A DNA stretch of 64,000 bases. Origin: Manduca sexta (taxonomy: Eukaryota > Arthropoda > Insecta > Lepidoptera > Sphingidae). The translations under genes were made by a program, and so were the position numbers. Of the stretch, positions 46,970-59,484 are shown in pieces. Position 1 is the stretch's first letter. Each line of letters opens with the position of its first letter. The stretch lies in contig NC_051117.1 of NCBI RefSeq assembly GCF_014839805.1, positions 7,440,001-7,504,000 on the forward strand, given 5' to 3'. The notes beneath the pieces are model-generated. The model made no database searches. It was given only the letters and a program-made list of their open reading frames with translations, and had not been told where the DNA came from.

Positions 46970-47215
46970 AAGCCCCCGAACGTGTAAGCACCCGAAATCC
47001 GCGACCTAGCCCAACGAGAGAAAGCCGACGCGTTCCATTTTTAAAAATAAGACCATAATACGAACGCGCATTTAGCCCGTAGTGCGAGCGAGTGTAGGTC
47101 GTTGACTCGGGCACACATACACGCGGTGGCCCGCGCGGCGTGTCCGTGGCCCGCGTGCGAATGTGTGCGTGCGGAATGCGTTCGTACTTACGCGCGTACG
47201 AAGATATCGCGGAAT
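46970..47215. promoter_or_regulatory. CpG-rich patch upstream of the first recognised exon
   Basis: Dense CpG (CGTGTCCGTGGCCCGCGTGC and neighbours) in an otherwise AT-rich intron-like region, with a GTAAGT donor match on the minus strand at 47186-47191. It could be an alternative first exon or promoter of the zinc-finger gene; nothing proves it. Confidence 0.25.
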
Positions 47216-50200
47216 TATTTCTCAGATACCACTAGATGTATGGATGTTAATATTATTTGTTTAGTCGGGCCAGTGTCGCTGTCATGTGGATGCTGCGTTA
47301 GGTAATGTTTGATGCTATGTTTCCCGCGCAAACTGTCATGGCGTCGGCTATACGTAGAGACGATCAGTGAATGGGAGTTTAATCAAAAATGGTTCAGTAA
47401 TTATGGCGTATGACGACTTAAACACATGATATATATTATTATTCTGTGTCAAATTGTGCATATTTAATAATAATATAATTTCAAAAAATCATTTTGTCGA
47501 GTGACTAAAAATTTCCGAGTTGTAAATATTTTTGAATCTACATTTTAATACACGAAAAAATAGCTTGTATTTCTTTTATAAGACGGCTTTAGCCCCTTAA
47601 TGAAGCCGACATCAATTAAACAGACAAAGTAGAGTGTCTAATATCAGAAATAACCTAGAATAGCGAACCTGTAACAAATAAAAATAAACGAGGTCTCCAA
47701 TAAAAATACTAAGGGCAAAGGTCAGCGAGCCCCACTTGTATCTCGGATAGGTTGGCGCGCTGTGACGCTGTAACGGGTCCATAGCTATATTGGCACTAAA
47801 TTTTACAGCTGAATTGGTTCTATTGGGTCCACAGATAAAAGTGTCCTTTGATATGTAGTTTTACAGCGCAGTTGACTTGCGACTCCGCGAGAATTATTGC
47901 CCCAATTATATCACAGGTATGTTGGTGGTATGTGATGAAAGTATTAATGATTTTTATATTTATTTTAATGGTTGATTAATTTTATTTCGTTTTTTTTCAG
48001 TCATAAATATTATGTGGGCAAATTAAATATATCATAAGTCTTAGTTGATATGATTTAACTAAAAAAAATAATAAAACTTTCGTACGGTAAATTGGACTCA
48101 ATGTGCCAATTATGGTCTTGCAGTTGATGACGTCATGTGACCCCTGTGGTAAGGTTCGAGTCTCGGGCTTTACTTTTTGCAAACTGGTTATGTTAAGTAA
48201 TCGCCTCGTGGGAGCATGTCGGCTATGAATTTTAAAGTCCCGAGTTCGATTCCGGAAGTAATGTCATTTTATAAAACTGTGTGTTATAAGGTGAATTTGC
48301 TTTAATCAAGTATTATAGATGCTTTAGATACGTATAAAGTGTAGGAAAAATTCAAAGCAAAAAAATACTATAAAAATTTTTTTTTTCCTTGATACCACGT
48401 ACCTAACTGCGAAATCTTTCGCCGAATCTCCTAAAGGCAATAACATCAAAATTCTCACAACTAGAAATCGAACCGTGACTCCGTTTTACCACCCACGTTG
48501 GGATTAAAAAACCAACTCGATTTATGTGCCCAAGGATCGATAATTCACAAAGCTGTCCGTACGTAACGGTAAAACTACATCAAAATCGGTCAAGTGGTGC
48601 TCAAAGTTAAGCACACACGCAGACAAACATACTACATATACTATAAATTATGAAAGTATGTGAAGATGTTTGTACGGTTGTGTAAAGGCAAAACTGATAA
48701 ATGGTTTTGGATAAAATTTAAGGCAAAATTTGATGGAATTAATATCGGCTTTATTTTCCAGCAGATTCGAGATTTTGCTATTTTTTAAATATTTTTTCTA
48801 TGTAGCTGAAATAGTTTTAAATATGCTAATATGTTCCGTAGATTCACTTGAATTTAATAAGGAATACTGGATATATTGTATCCAATTGACGATCCGCCAT
48901 AGTGGCTGATTCCGACGATTCTTGGATTGTTCACCTGATGTATATTTAATGTTATAGACTGGTAAGTGTACGAGTAAGTGAGCCATTTTATGTGAGTTAT
49001 ACGAAACGTGGATACCGGCTTACGAAAAATTAGTAAGGATTAAGGATGGGGGTGAATACCGGCTTCCATAAATTTCACCTACTTCGTTTTTTACACGAAA
49101 TAATTATAAAGTTAAGTGTACCAACTGAAGCAAGCCGATGGGAATCGTGCTATGCCTTCGCCCCATAGACACTATTTTTATTTACCTTTCATTAATCCCT
49201 AATACAAAATTAATCAAACACCAACCCATTCTCACAATACACGTTATAAAAAACACACACATGCATACCATAGATTAATCTCGTCCACTGTAAATCTTCC
49301 TGGTTCGACGTACCGGCACTATTGTGGCTCGGTCGCCATTTTTCAACCTATACACTGCGATACAACCTACGCAATCGGCCACCAGCGTAAGTTGAGCCCT
49401 CGCACAATCTTTAGTTAAGGCGAATGAATTTTGCTCAATGATCCTTGTTTGGATTTGAATGTTTATATACATGCATGAAGCTTAATTCGAAGATATCTAA
49501 TTTTTGGCAAATCGTTAACAAAAACACATTATTTTTACCTAAAATCTGGGCTTTGTTATATTACGTGAACTAGCAAAAGTGTTTTTTAATGATTTTTATT
49601 AGATTATCAAACGTAAAATCTTTAACAAATTCGGCCTGTATAGATATTTATGAAAATAAAACAAAATATGTATACGTAAGAATAATTTTGTCGATTTTTT
49701 TATTTTACGTTTCAATGTAAGTAACAATTGATTTTAAATAACGAAGCCTAAAGCCAGAAATAGCGACTTTTATTAACATTATTTACATCTCACAATGTAT
49801 CATAAGGATAGATCTCTAAGTACAAAAAGTCTTATTATTGAAAATATTTCGTATAATACCGATAATCATCATGTTTTTCTATAACTTATTTGTAACTCAT
49901 CGAATACGAAACAAAAATGTGTTCGCCTGACTGTAACCTATAAATTCACATAAAATGTAACTTACTACTACAGAGCAAAATATAAAAAAATTATAGGCAC
50001 TGGGTGCTCATCATCCCAAAATATTGGATGCCTACAACAGATTATTTCAGTAGCAACATTGATATTTATTGGCGTACTTTCGTGTACTATGACAAACCGT
50101 ATACATTATATTTAATTCAATTAGAACTACTTTATCAAAATAGATTTCCTGTCCATTAAAATCTAAATGTCTATATTCGCCTTAAACACTAAAGGAGAGA

Positions 50201-52439
50201 GGCACCGCGCGGCTCAACTTACACTGGCGGGATTTGTCTATGGTTATTTTTGTTATTTCTCTATGAATAAATGTAGGCAAGGGAAAGGCGCTTGCCTTAG
50301 CACCGTTTGGACGATGCGCGCCGCAAAAGGATGCTATCTATAGATTGCAAATTAATTTTAAACTGTATTATTTGGATATTAGGATTCTTTTTTTAAAAAG
50401 AATGTTTTTTTTTTTTCATTTTTGATTTTGGAATAGGAAAGGAGTTTTAATAGGTTATTTAAATCAAAGCCTAAATTATTTTAAAAAATGTTAAACAGTT
50501 ATTTATATGTCTGTATTTTATTTTATTTTATTTAGCAACATAGGCCAGTTTAATTTAAGCTAAACGTTTTGCTGTCGAAAATAAATCATAATGCAGTATG
50601 ACCGGTTTTCGGGACCAACGCCTTATAGATTTTATAGACGCGGCATATTTTCGCTAATACGTAACCGTTACCAACCTGAGACTCGAACCTATACTCCATA
50701 AGTCTCCTTTGTGTTGCTAACTGAGGTTGCTTCCATATAAAGTCTTTCTATAAACCCATTGTGAGGGTTATTTACGACAACATAATATATTATGTATATT
50801 GCCGTCTATATATCAGTCTAGACCTAGTATCTAATAAGTTTATGTCCTAGGTTTTAGGCCACATTTTATCTAGACCCGTCACGAAGTTACCGTGGGAATT
50901 ATCTTGCCGAATAGAGGCACGGGTTATCACTAGTTAATTTATAATGGTTTAAAAGTTCATTCTGTCAAAATTATGCAAGGAACGTTCAAGTGTGCTTTGA
51001 AAAGATAAAAATAAAGATAATTTAAAAAAAATACTGTATAAAAAATCATAATTTATAAAACTACTTATATTAATTATTTGAGAATCAAAAAAAATTTTTT
51101 TTTATTGTTATACAACTTGATTACATATTTTAGGATCAAAGAATAATATATTTTTTTACCAATAGTTGTCACTTAAATTATATTATTTAAGAAAAAAAAA
51201 AACATTTCGAAAATATATAAAATTCATGCACACAAACATTTAAATACGAGAACAGTTAAATGCCATTCTAATTATATACATAAGTAAAAAGCTCGTCTCA
51301 AACATTCGTAGGTATTACAAATCCAGGTCTGCAACGTTCACAAAGACTTAGGCAGCCTAGCTAAAGCCTACGCAGTTGATTTACATACAAAAGTACTTCC
51401 CTACAGTAATACAAGAGCCTTTTGACTGAACGCGTAGGCATAAAACATTCTTGCCGGTGCCTAGGCGCGAATTAAAAAAATATCCACAGATTATGTACGT
51501 TTTATGTCTGATGGAGGTATTTTGCTGTTCCGCCTAGTTCGCGTAAATTGCTTTTATTAAAGTTGTTAACTATAATGGGTAAAAAACTAATTTCGTGCGA
51601 TATTACTTTCTATGGGGTTTTAGCATGTGAGCGTTCATGGTAATTTGGGTCATATATCATTGATAAAATATCATGAAGTTTATATGTTTCGTATCCATAG
51701 CTGTATCATATATTTTATATTAAAAAAAAATAAAGAAAATGTTAGTTTTTATCTTTGTTCGATATTCAAAAATAAACGCATCGCGAAATGCGTAACACAC
51801 CACGTCGATTTTAAAACACGACAGCCCGACGGCCGTGTGTGTGTTGCAAATTTATTTTTGAATTTGGAACGCGTCTTACGCGCCATTTCGACTTGCATCC
51901 GAGTAATTCACGAGTTTTTGCCGCTTTATTAATCTCATTTCTTTTTTTCTTATTTTTTTTAGGATGCAAGTTACTTAAACTATAGTGCCGTCCCTACTTC
52001 ACAATTCTGTAATATTACCGACTATATTCGACTACTCAATCATTTTAATATTACTAATTAAATAATTTTGAATACGCAATTATCAAGATAGTATCAATAG
52101 ATGCATGTACGGATTATGTATTGTAAATTTCAATTCAATTTGAATATTCCCTTTGTAGATACAATAGCGTAACAAATAATTTATTCTCAATGATATTAGG
52201 TGTGGCATGCAGGCCCGAACATCGATGTAACTAGTATTGCATAGACTGAGGACATTAAAAATAATCTTTTCAGAGTAGCCAATACATTAACGGCGTCTAG
52301 TGTCCGAAATAATCACGAACAGTTGAGATAAAACGCGAGCGCCACACGAAGGCGTGTAAATACATAATATTAATGCTACATTTATCATGGCTATTGGAAA
52401 TTTATATTATTGGACATGAATTTGCGTGCACACATGGTA

Positions 52440-52700
52440 AGTGCAGCCGGCCGCGGGGGCGCGACCCCCCGCCCGCCGCGCGCGACCCCCCCGCGCGACC
52501 CCCTCGCCGGGACGCCCGCGAGGGGTGGGCCCCGGGTCACGCACTCCCAACTATTCCCACCCTCGCCCCCAACTATTTCGGGGTGGGCAGCGGGCATGAA
52601 AAAAAATATAATAGTATTCCACCTGCGTTCGACGGGCGGAATTTCGTATTGACGTACCGTTAAAATATATGGACGTCGCACCGCCATTTTGTTTTGCGCC
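52440..52700. promoter_or_regulatory. Very GC-rich island with a YY1/Pho-like motif
   Basis: About 120 bases of almost pure G/C (GGCCGCGGGGGCGCGACCCC and on), bordered on the left by CATGGTAAGTG and on the right by CCGCCATTTTG, the inverse of the AAAATGGCGG-type YY1/Pho site. The open frames through it are low-complexity Pro/Arg/Gly. A CpG-rich promoter is possible. Confidence 0.25.
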
Positions 52701-52959
52701 CGTTAAATTTTGGCTTCGATATTTGAATATTCAAAATTGGTGTGCCGATTGTAAACTGTCCGCCATGTTTTTGAATGTATATAGCATTGTGAATGTTATT
52801 ATTAAATGCATGAAATATAAATTAACACATTGATTGGTTTCCAAAGAATATGAGATAGTTTCCATCGATTATTATGTTACTGATAATGTTAAGTTTAATA
52901 AGAGTACAAACCAAATAAAATACCTTCCAAGACTGCTGATGAAAACCGTACTTTAACAC

Positions 52960-53155
52960 ATAAATGCGAAAGTTACTCTGTGTATTATGATTTAAGCTAA
53001 AACCGCTGAACTGATTTAGATAAAATTAGGTATGGACGTAGCTTGAGGCCCTCGGAACGACATAGGTTACTATTATCCCGGAAAAATATATAGCCAGAGT
53101 TTCATATTGGAAAATCTTTTGTATTCAGACGAAGGTACTACCAAAAGCTAGTTGA
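52960..53155 (+). mobile_element. RTE-type LINE 3' tail fragment, diverged
   Basis: CTGAACTGATTTAGATAAAA, TTAGGTATGGACGTAGCTTG, ATCCCGGAAAAATATATAGC and ACCAAAAGCTAGT. Confidence 0.65.
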
Positions 53156-54369
53156 ATGGTAAAAACGGATAACATTTTGTTCTAAAGATGACAGATATTC
53201 ATGGGAAATGGCCAACATACGTTACTAAAAAATACTTTTTCCATAAAAATATAACAGAACTCAAAAGATGGCACTTAAAACCAATCTTAAAAAGCGACGA
53301 ACGAAATCTGTGAAAAATCCGAGTAACTTTTTAATTGTATTCAGTTGAAAAAAGCAAACAGTTTTGCGAAGAATTTCCAACTCGTAGCGGGATGCCGGTC
53401 CCGCGTCTCGAGTTTTATCTTTCCTTTCTTTCGTTTTTTTTCTTTCGTTCCTTTCGTATCTTTTCTTTTTAATTTTCACCGCAGCGCTATCTCGCGAACG
53501 CTTCACTGGTCAAATAAAAACTGGAGAAGTTTCGCGAACAACGAATGGGGTGGAGACATTTTTATTATTCATAACTTTGTATTTTTGTTTCAATGTAGCG
53601 TAGAAATTCTGTAAGTGCGAATGTCGCAGTTTCATATTGCGGAAAAATAAATTACGGATTCATAAATAAATTAACAGTAATGTAACTTCGTGTTGTAGTT
53701 TTTCACGCTATATAATAAAATAAAATAAAAAATAACTTTGACTACTGAGTTGTACGCCTTAAAACCTACACTATGTACTATATTCATTAATATTTTTTTA
53801 CGACAAAATCTTGGAAGAGATCTATATGAATTTAACAAGCTTGGACCATGTAAAAATATAGAATTATATTATCCGAAACTAGTCAAACTCGCATTTGCTT
53901 CAAATTCAGCTGTTAAGCCAAAATACATCATAAGTTGTTATTACAAAGAATCTTTTATCATTAAAGTTATTCGCCGAATATTCTAAAATAATAATATATT
54001 AACTATTTCCAAGAAAAAATTAAATAAACAAAACACTCCATGCCTTCAACTATTCGTCTTGGAAAATGTTTCAAAAGGTCGGGCAACGAGGAAAAAAGAG
54101 GAAACTTGGAAGTTTCAACTCTACAGCATTTTAAAATCTCAACGAGATACGAACTACTGAAAAAGGCTACACTTTTCAGCATCCCGCTGAAATATTTAAA
54201 ATGGCGAATAAAGGGAAACTTGTAAACTATTTTTGTTTCTTTTATAACTGCGCTGTTGTTTTGTACAATGTTGGGAATTGGGTATTAATACCTTTTGCAT
54301 TGGCACTTATAATCTTATACAGAGGTCTTAAATTCAATTATTAGATTGTAAAATAAAAATTAAAGTGTT

Positions 54370-54476
54370 ATAATAATATCAGCCCACTGCTGCACGGGCC
54401 TCCTCTGCTGAGAAGGATTAGGCCTTAGTCCACCACGCTGGCCTAGTGCGGATCGGTAGACTTCACACCCTCAAAA
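54370..54476 (-). mobile_element. SINE family A, 3' portion
   Basis: Short inverse fragment from the ATA tail through CCACCACGCTGGCCTAGTGC to CTTCACACCCTC; the head is absent. Confidence 0.75.
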
Positions 54477-54667
54477 TACCTAAATAAAAATGATAAAAAT
54501 GTTGGAAATTTATGCAGTTTAAATACTCCATCGCTGCTTATATGAAAGTCCTTTAAGTAAAATATCTTTTAATTCAAGGCTTCGTCTATCTGTGTGGGTA
54601 AATTTCATTTAAATCCGTTCAGAAATGACCAGCGTATACTTCTAACATACAAACAATATTTTACAGA

Positions 54668-54778
54668 CTCGACAAAGTGACTCCCCTGCATGATGGTAAC
54701 TGGAGTGGGATCCAGTAATATCGACTGACGAGAGATGATTACCTCTCAGCAGTGGATAGTATTATGCCGGCCTGTTGG
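54668..54778 (+). mobile_element. Interspersed repeat family C, truncated copy
   Basis: First half only: CTCGACAAAGTGACTCCCC, TCGACTGACGAGAGATGATT and ATTATGCCGGCCTGTTGG. Confidence 0.65.
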
Positions 54779-54952
54779 TAAGGTATTTTTATTATCGATC
54801 AGAAACACAATGCCATGTATCAGGGTAATAAATTAAAATTAATAGACCAGCTAAGCTCCATTGTAATTATAGGTAAAGACGTGCGTCTTGCATTGGTATT
54901 AGTGGAATATTTAATTTTCATAATTAACCTTCAGTGTAAGTCGATTTATTGA

Positions 54953-55175
54953 CTGCTTGGTGGCGTGGTTGTTTTACGGTACTGCAGTGATGAGGTCTAG
55001 GGTTCGATCCGATAAAGTTTTTCTATTTAATAACAAAGATAAGATAAGATTCTGGAAATTGAATCCAATATGGCGATAGACTCGCCCACTGTCATGGGAC
55101 AGAATAAGTATGACGACAATTGCACCAGTTGTGCCTCTGCCTACCCCTTACTGACAAAGGGCGTGAGTGTATAAG
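54953..55175 (+). mobile_element. tRNA-derived SINE (family B2), degraded
   Basis: Head TTGGTGGCGTGGTTGTTTTA and B box GGGTTCGATCC, then TATGGCGATAGACTCGCCC, TCATGGGACAGAATAAG and AAAGGGCGTGAGTG. Confidence 0.7.
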
Positions 55176-55575
55176 TCTATTTACTGTAATTATGAATTTA
55201 TTTTACCGATTTATTTTAGATTTTCCGACAGACGTTGGTTTTAATTTGGCATTATTTTTCCTTAATATTTGAACTTATTTAAGTATATTGTTTTTTTTTA
55301 CTCATTATAATTATTATTTTTAATTATAATACATCTGAAAAAGGAAATAACGTGTTGCTTTGACTACAAACCTCTATTACAAGGGGTGTAGACTTTTTTT
55401 TAAGTAAATGCGAAAGAACAAAGATCCAAGTTGTACGCGATGGCGCGGTGTCCCTACAATCTTACTTTTATCTTATACTTGCAATGTGTTTTGCCTTTTC
55501 CGCAATAACATTAAGTAGTTAGTACAAGTTTTCAAATTACAAATATTTACTTAAATTATAACAAACAGATAAGAA

Positions 55576-55899
55576 GAGTGGTGATAGCCTAGTTGGATGT
55601 GGAACGGACTGCCAAGACGAATGTCCGCAGGTTCAAATCCCAAGGGCACACACCTCTGACTTTTCTAAAAATCATGTGTGTATTCTTCGTGAATTTATCG
55701 TTCGCTTTAACGGTGAAGGAAAACATCGTGAGGAAACCTGCACATCTAAGAAGTTCTCTATAGGAATTTCGAAGGCGTATGAAGTCTACCAATCCGCAGT
55801 AGGCCAGCGTGGTGGACTAAGGCCTAATCCCTCTCAGTAGTAGAGGAGGCCCGTGCTCAGCAGTGGGCAAGTATATAATACAGGGCTGATATAATTATA
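55576..55899 (+). mobile_element. SINE family A, full length
   Basis: Forward copy with A box GTGATAGCCTAGTTGG, B box GGTTCAAATCC, an intact body and 3' end CAGGGCTGATATAATTA. Little diverged from the copies near 24.6 and 26.4 kb. Confidence 0.87.
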
Positions 55900-56224
55900 T
55901 ATTATCATTAAAACAAACACGCATCACGCTTTTATCCCTAAAGTGGTAGGTAGAGTGCTCCCAATTTGCGCCTTGTCTGTTCCCGTGATGTAACTGGAAG
56001 CAGCCTATCGAGTTTAGTTACAATAGTCTATTAAAAAAGGTTTTTGAATTGCTGCGATTTTGATATTTTAGTTACTTATAGTTATTATATTTTTTTTAAG
56101 CAATTTTAAAAAATGCCATATTACTATTGACTTTTATATCGTGTCAAAAGTGATTTTTCAAGTAACTGAACTTTGCGGCCCTTAATTTTTTTTAAATTTG
56201 AATAACTAAGCAGCATTCTCTTAA

Positions 56225-57085
56225 CCCTTAACTACTCGCACGAATAAAATCGCTTAACTGCTCGCACGGGGTCCGTGGTGACCCTAATTTGTATGGATGA
56301 AATTTGATGATTCCTTTTTTTTAATGAAACAAGCGAATAGTAATTATGAAAGTACTTTATTTAATCTATAAGACATAAAACCACAACTTAAAATAAAATC
56401 TTCTAAGGCATAAAAATAACTAAAATATAAACTTCTACAATAAGGAACATTTTTGGCACAACATGAGATCATGCATTAAAATTTCATGAATATTTAGGAA
56501 CTATGGCAATCATCGTTATTGCAGTTTTGGCAGTAAACAATAAACAATAAATAAATGCCATTTCTGCCTTTATGTCTTGAAAAATAAAAATTGGCATCTT
56601 GATTTGTAGAGTCATCTTCGTCGTAGTCCGGCGATTCGTTTGAAATTTCCTCAATTTCACTAGCTGTGTCGTGTTCACTATGAAGGACTTCCTCTGCTTC
56701 CGACTCTGAATCCGAATCCCCAAAAAAAAGACCCATGTAAATAACATATTTGTACGAAAAATACAAAAAAAATAAGTCTAAACCAGTAGAACGATAGAAA
56801 TTATCATTTACTATAATATTTCATTCAAAGTTATATCAATATCTAAATAAAAACAATAGAATATAAAAAGCTTACCTTTCTCAAAAAAGTTACGTAAGTA
56901 CTCGCACGGGGTCACGGCTTAAGAGAGCAGCGGCGTGGCCTTCACCTGCAGCGGCCTAAATGGTACTAAAGTATGTCCTTTAGCGCATATTAAGAGGCTA
57001 GCAGGCGCGCGGGGAGGTTCCAACTGTTGCAAGTGCATTTTTTCGATACGCGAAAGTGCGTTGACCCCATGCGAGCAGTTAAGGG
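56225..57085 (-). mobile_element. piggyBac-type element, internally deleted, TTAA flanks
   Basis: Flanked by TTAA at 56221-56224 and 57086-57089. The ends are CCCTTAACTACTCGCACG on the left and, inversely, CCCTTAACTGCTCGCATG on the right. TTAA duplication with CCC...GGG ends is diagnostic of the piggyBac superfamily. The 13-mer CTCGCACGGGGTC recurs inside both ends (about 56260 and 56900). At 861 bp it is far shorter than an autonomous element (usually above 2 kb), so most of the transposase is gone. Confidence 0.85.
56494..56766 (-). pseudogene. piggyBac transposase remnant (acidic N-terminus fused to a short tail)
   Basis: A 90-codon frame inside the piggyBac-type element. The segment GDSDSESEAEEVLHSEHDTA is the acidic N-terminus typical of this transposase family, followed by NFYFSRHKGRNG, which resembles the start of the conserved domain. 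The tail is only about 20 residues with several Cys (CQNCNNDDC). The catalytic Asp region is absent, so the protein cannot be an active transposase. A junction between N-terminal and far C-terminal parts is likely but not proved. Confidence 0.6.
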
Positions 57086-57664
57086 TTAACTCAATTCTTG
57101 ATGTAAAACGGAAGCGAAATAATAATAAAATAAATTAAGACAAATCAAAGCCGGACTATTAACGTGAGGCCCCAGTGCCGTTCATACCAAACTATACAAA
57201 TTAAAAACAATCGTAACAATACTGGTTCGAATCAACCCTTGATCCATTTTTTGTCTACATCCATTATTCGAATTTCGAACCCTTACCTGTGACGGGTCCG
57301 AGAGGCCGGTTGTCAATCTATTTTCAAACTCCTATTTAATTGTTATTTTCGTTCGGAAACTATTATTAATTTGCCGTTGACGTTTGACACAGATTAAAAA
57401 TTGGCGCGCATTTTTTGTTTTTTTTTTTTTATTTTACTGTAAGGGATTTGATATTAAATTTAATTATGAAGATAATTCTAATATAATATTACATCCTTGT
57501 AATAGGCAATTAATATTACAAATTGTTTTGATAAATTTTATTTATTATTAGCATAAACTCATTGCGTATCAGAATAAGCATGACGAATACTTTGTTTTTA
57601 AATATTACTAAATAATTTACCTTACATGACATGAATAATAAAATAATTGAATAATATCAATAAC

Positions 57665-57775
57665 AAATTTAATTTGGTATGGAAATAGATTTATACCCTA
57701 GAGAAAAACAAAGGCTACTTTATGTCCCGAGAATTTTTTTATCCTGGACAAACACGAACCGCGGACCAAAGCTAC
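57665..57775 (+). mobile_element. RTE-type LINE 3' tail fragment, diverged
   Basis: AATTTGGTATGGAAATAGAT, GGCTACTTTATGTCCCGAG, then an eroded ACGAACCGCGGACCAAAGCT. Confidence 0.5.
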
Positions 57776-59484
57776 AATTATATAATTAGATATTATTAAC
57801 ACATTTAATTTCTTATAAATTAAAATTATCGGGAATATTCATAGCTGTACGTTCCTAACACTTCACTCTTATTTGCAATAACACCAAACGCCGCAAAAAC
57901 TATTATCAAAGGGTCGTCTGATAAGTCCATTGTTATCCGGCCCATCCCAAATTCCGGAGAAATGACCTCGAAAAACTGCAGCTGCCCCGCGGCCGGCGTT
58001 ATTGTTAGCCAATATGCACGGAATAATAGTAGCTAACGCATTATTATGCTAATATGAACGCGAGAGGCATTATTTTATTCACAGGTAAGAATATCTTCCG
58101 GGGCCATTGTGTCGGACCCTGTGTTTGGACGTCATTCCAACTTGCCCGTTGCACGGACGCTTTATTTTTGTATTTGACCATCCGCCGCTCGTGACTAATT
58201 TGATGAATTACATCGCACATGGCGTTTTGAAGGGTTGAATTTTATGGTTATTGTAGATAAAAAATTATATGGATTATGTTACGGAATAATGGTTGGATTT
58301 TGTGTTTGAATTGATGAAAGAAATACTGGTGAAGTCGTTGTTAGATGCGAGAATATAAAGTATTTGCTTCTAACGAATAAAGTTGCGAAAAAATAGTCGT
58401 CATTATTACTGGCCACTTTTCTAATCCATAACCGCCAAATTCAAAAATGGAATCTGGTCCAGTAATTGCCGGAGCACGGGCGACAATTGTTCGTCCAATT
58501 AAAATGCACCGCGTTACCTCAGCACGGCCAACACATTCGGCTCGATTGTTCCAAAATTGAATTTTAATCACCAATTTCTTACAATGGCTCCGAACGGGCC
58601 CCGCCTCCGAAGAATGCCAAAAAATAGGGAAAATGTCGTTGAATTGCTCTCCCGTTCACAAACGGGTTCGATTTGTGAAAGGAGCCCCGCCAGCAATTAA
58701 CTCGAGTATCTTTTGAGTTTAAATTAAGTGAAAAAATCTTTGGATCGACGCCCCGAATGATCTTGAGATAACGTTTGTCTATGAATTGAAGATTATGGAC
58801 TAATTGTCAAAGGCGAATTTGTTTTCTTATGCTAAATTTGAACTTTTTGTTCCGACCAGATCAATTATTTGAATTTAGAACCCAGTTTTTTACTTCTTTT
58901 CACTTGATATTGTGACAATTCGATAAAAGTCTGTTAGTTTCTAAATTCAAAATAACAGTTTATAACCAAGAATCTAAAATATAATTAGCTTTTTTTGGTA
59001 TTATTCCGGTTTTCCCTTCACAGTCTTAGCTAAGCCATAATAATTTCAAAAAAAGCGCGCATAAAGCACAGAGGTCTCCGACGGAGGTCGAGCATCGCAC
59101 GCAAAATCCAAACGTGTTATACATCTATATAGTTTTAAACAAAAACCAGTTTGGGCCGTAGAGCGCGCCGTATTGCACACAGTGGTTACCGTTAGCCGCT
59201 GATGCAACTTTAGATGCATATAATAACATAATGGTACACTTATCTACACACGGACGGGTTTTTTGTACTTTAACGTCATTATTGCAAGTTTGACAGGAGA
59301 TTTTTTTTAATTTTCGCAGACAGTTGAGAAATGGGGAAAGGCTATTGATTGATTTGATTTTTCACGAGATGTCGCAATGGCATATAGATAATGGAAGAAG
59401 GTTGATGTTATTTTCGATTTTATTGATGACAATGTAGATTTAAATGAAATGTGCGTAGGTTAAATTTTGGTTATAATTTTGTGT
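57776..59484. other. Unique sequence before repeat copy B, no gene seen
   Basis: Repeat-free, with GC-richer islands at about 57930-58010 and 58430-58700. The 77-codon minus frame at 58341-58574 has no recognisable domain. It may contain conserved non-coding sequence; this cannot be judged from one genome. Confidence 0.4.

Larger units (their letters stand above)
46752..52959. other. Unique sequence 5' of the first recognised exon; probable intron and regulatory sequence
   Basis: No exon completing the upstream zinc finger (which should end ...TG before GTRAGT on the minus strand) was found, so the 5' part of the gene is farther away or unrecognised. CpG-rich patches lie at 46970-47215 and 52440-52700. 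At about 48550-48670 there is a diverged LINE-tail relic (ACATCAAAATCGGTCAAGTG). Confidence 0.5.

Noticed and set aside
52391..52687. Overlapping 80-98 codon frames on both strands
   Set aside because: They arise from the GC-rich island; the Pro/Arg/Gly composition is a by-product.
53415..53490. Strong CT tract followed by CAG, like a plus-strand splice acceptor
   Set aside because: The frames after it close quickly and no partner donor or coding exon is visible.
55576..55660. tRNA-like A and B boxes suggesting a tRNA gene
   Set aside because: The same head recurs many times with a common body, so it is a SINE promoter and not a tRNA gene.
58341..58574. 77-codon minus frame in unique sequence
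   Set aside because: No known domain or convincing splice sites; left as possible conserved non-coding DNA.
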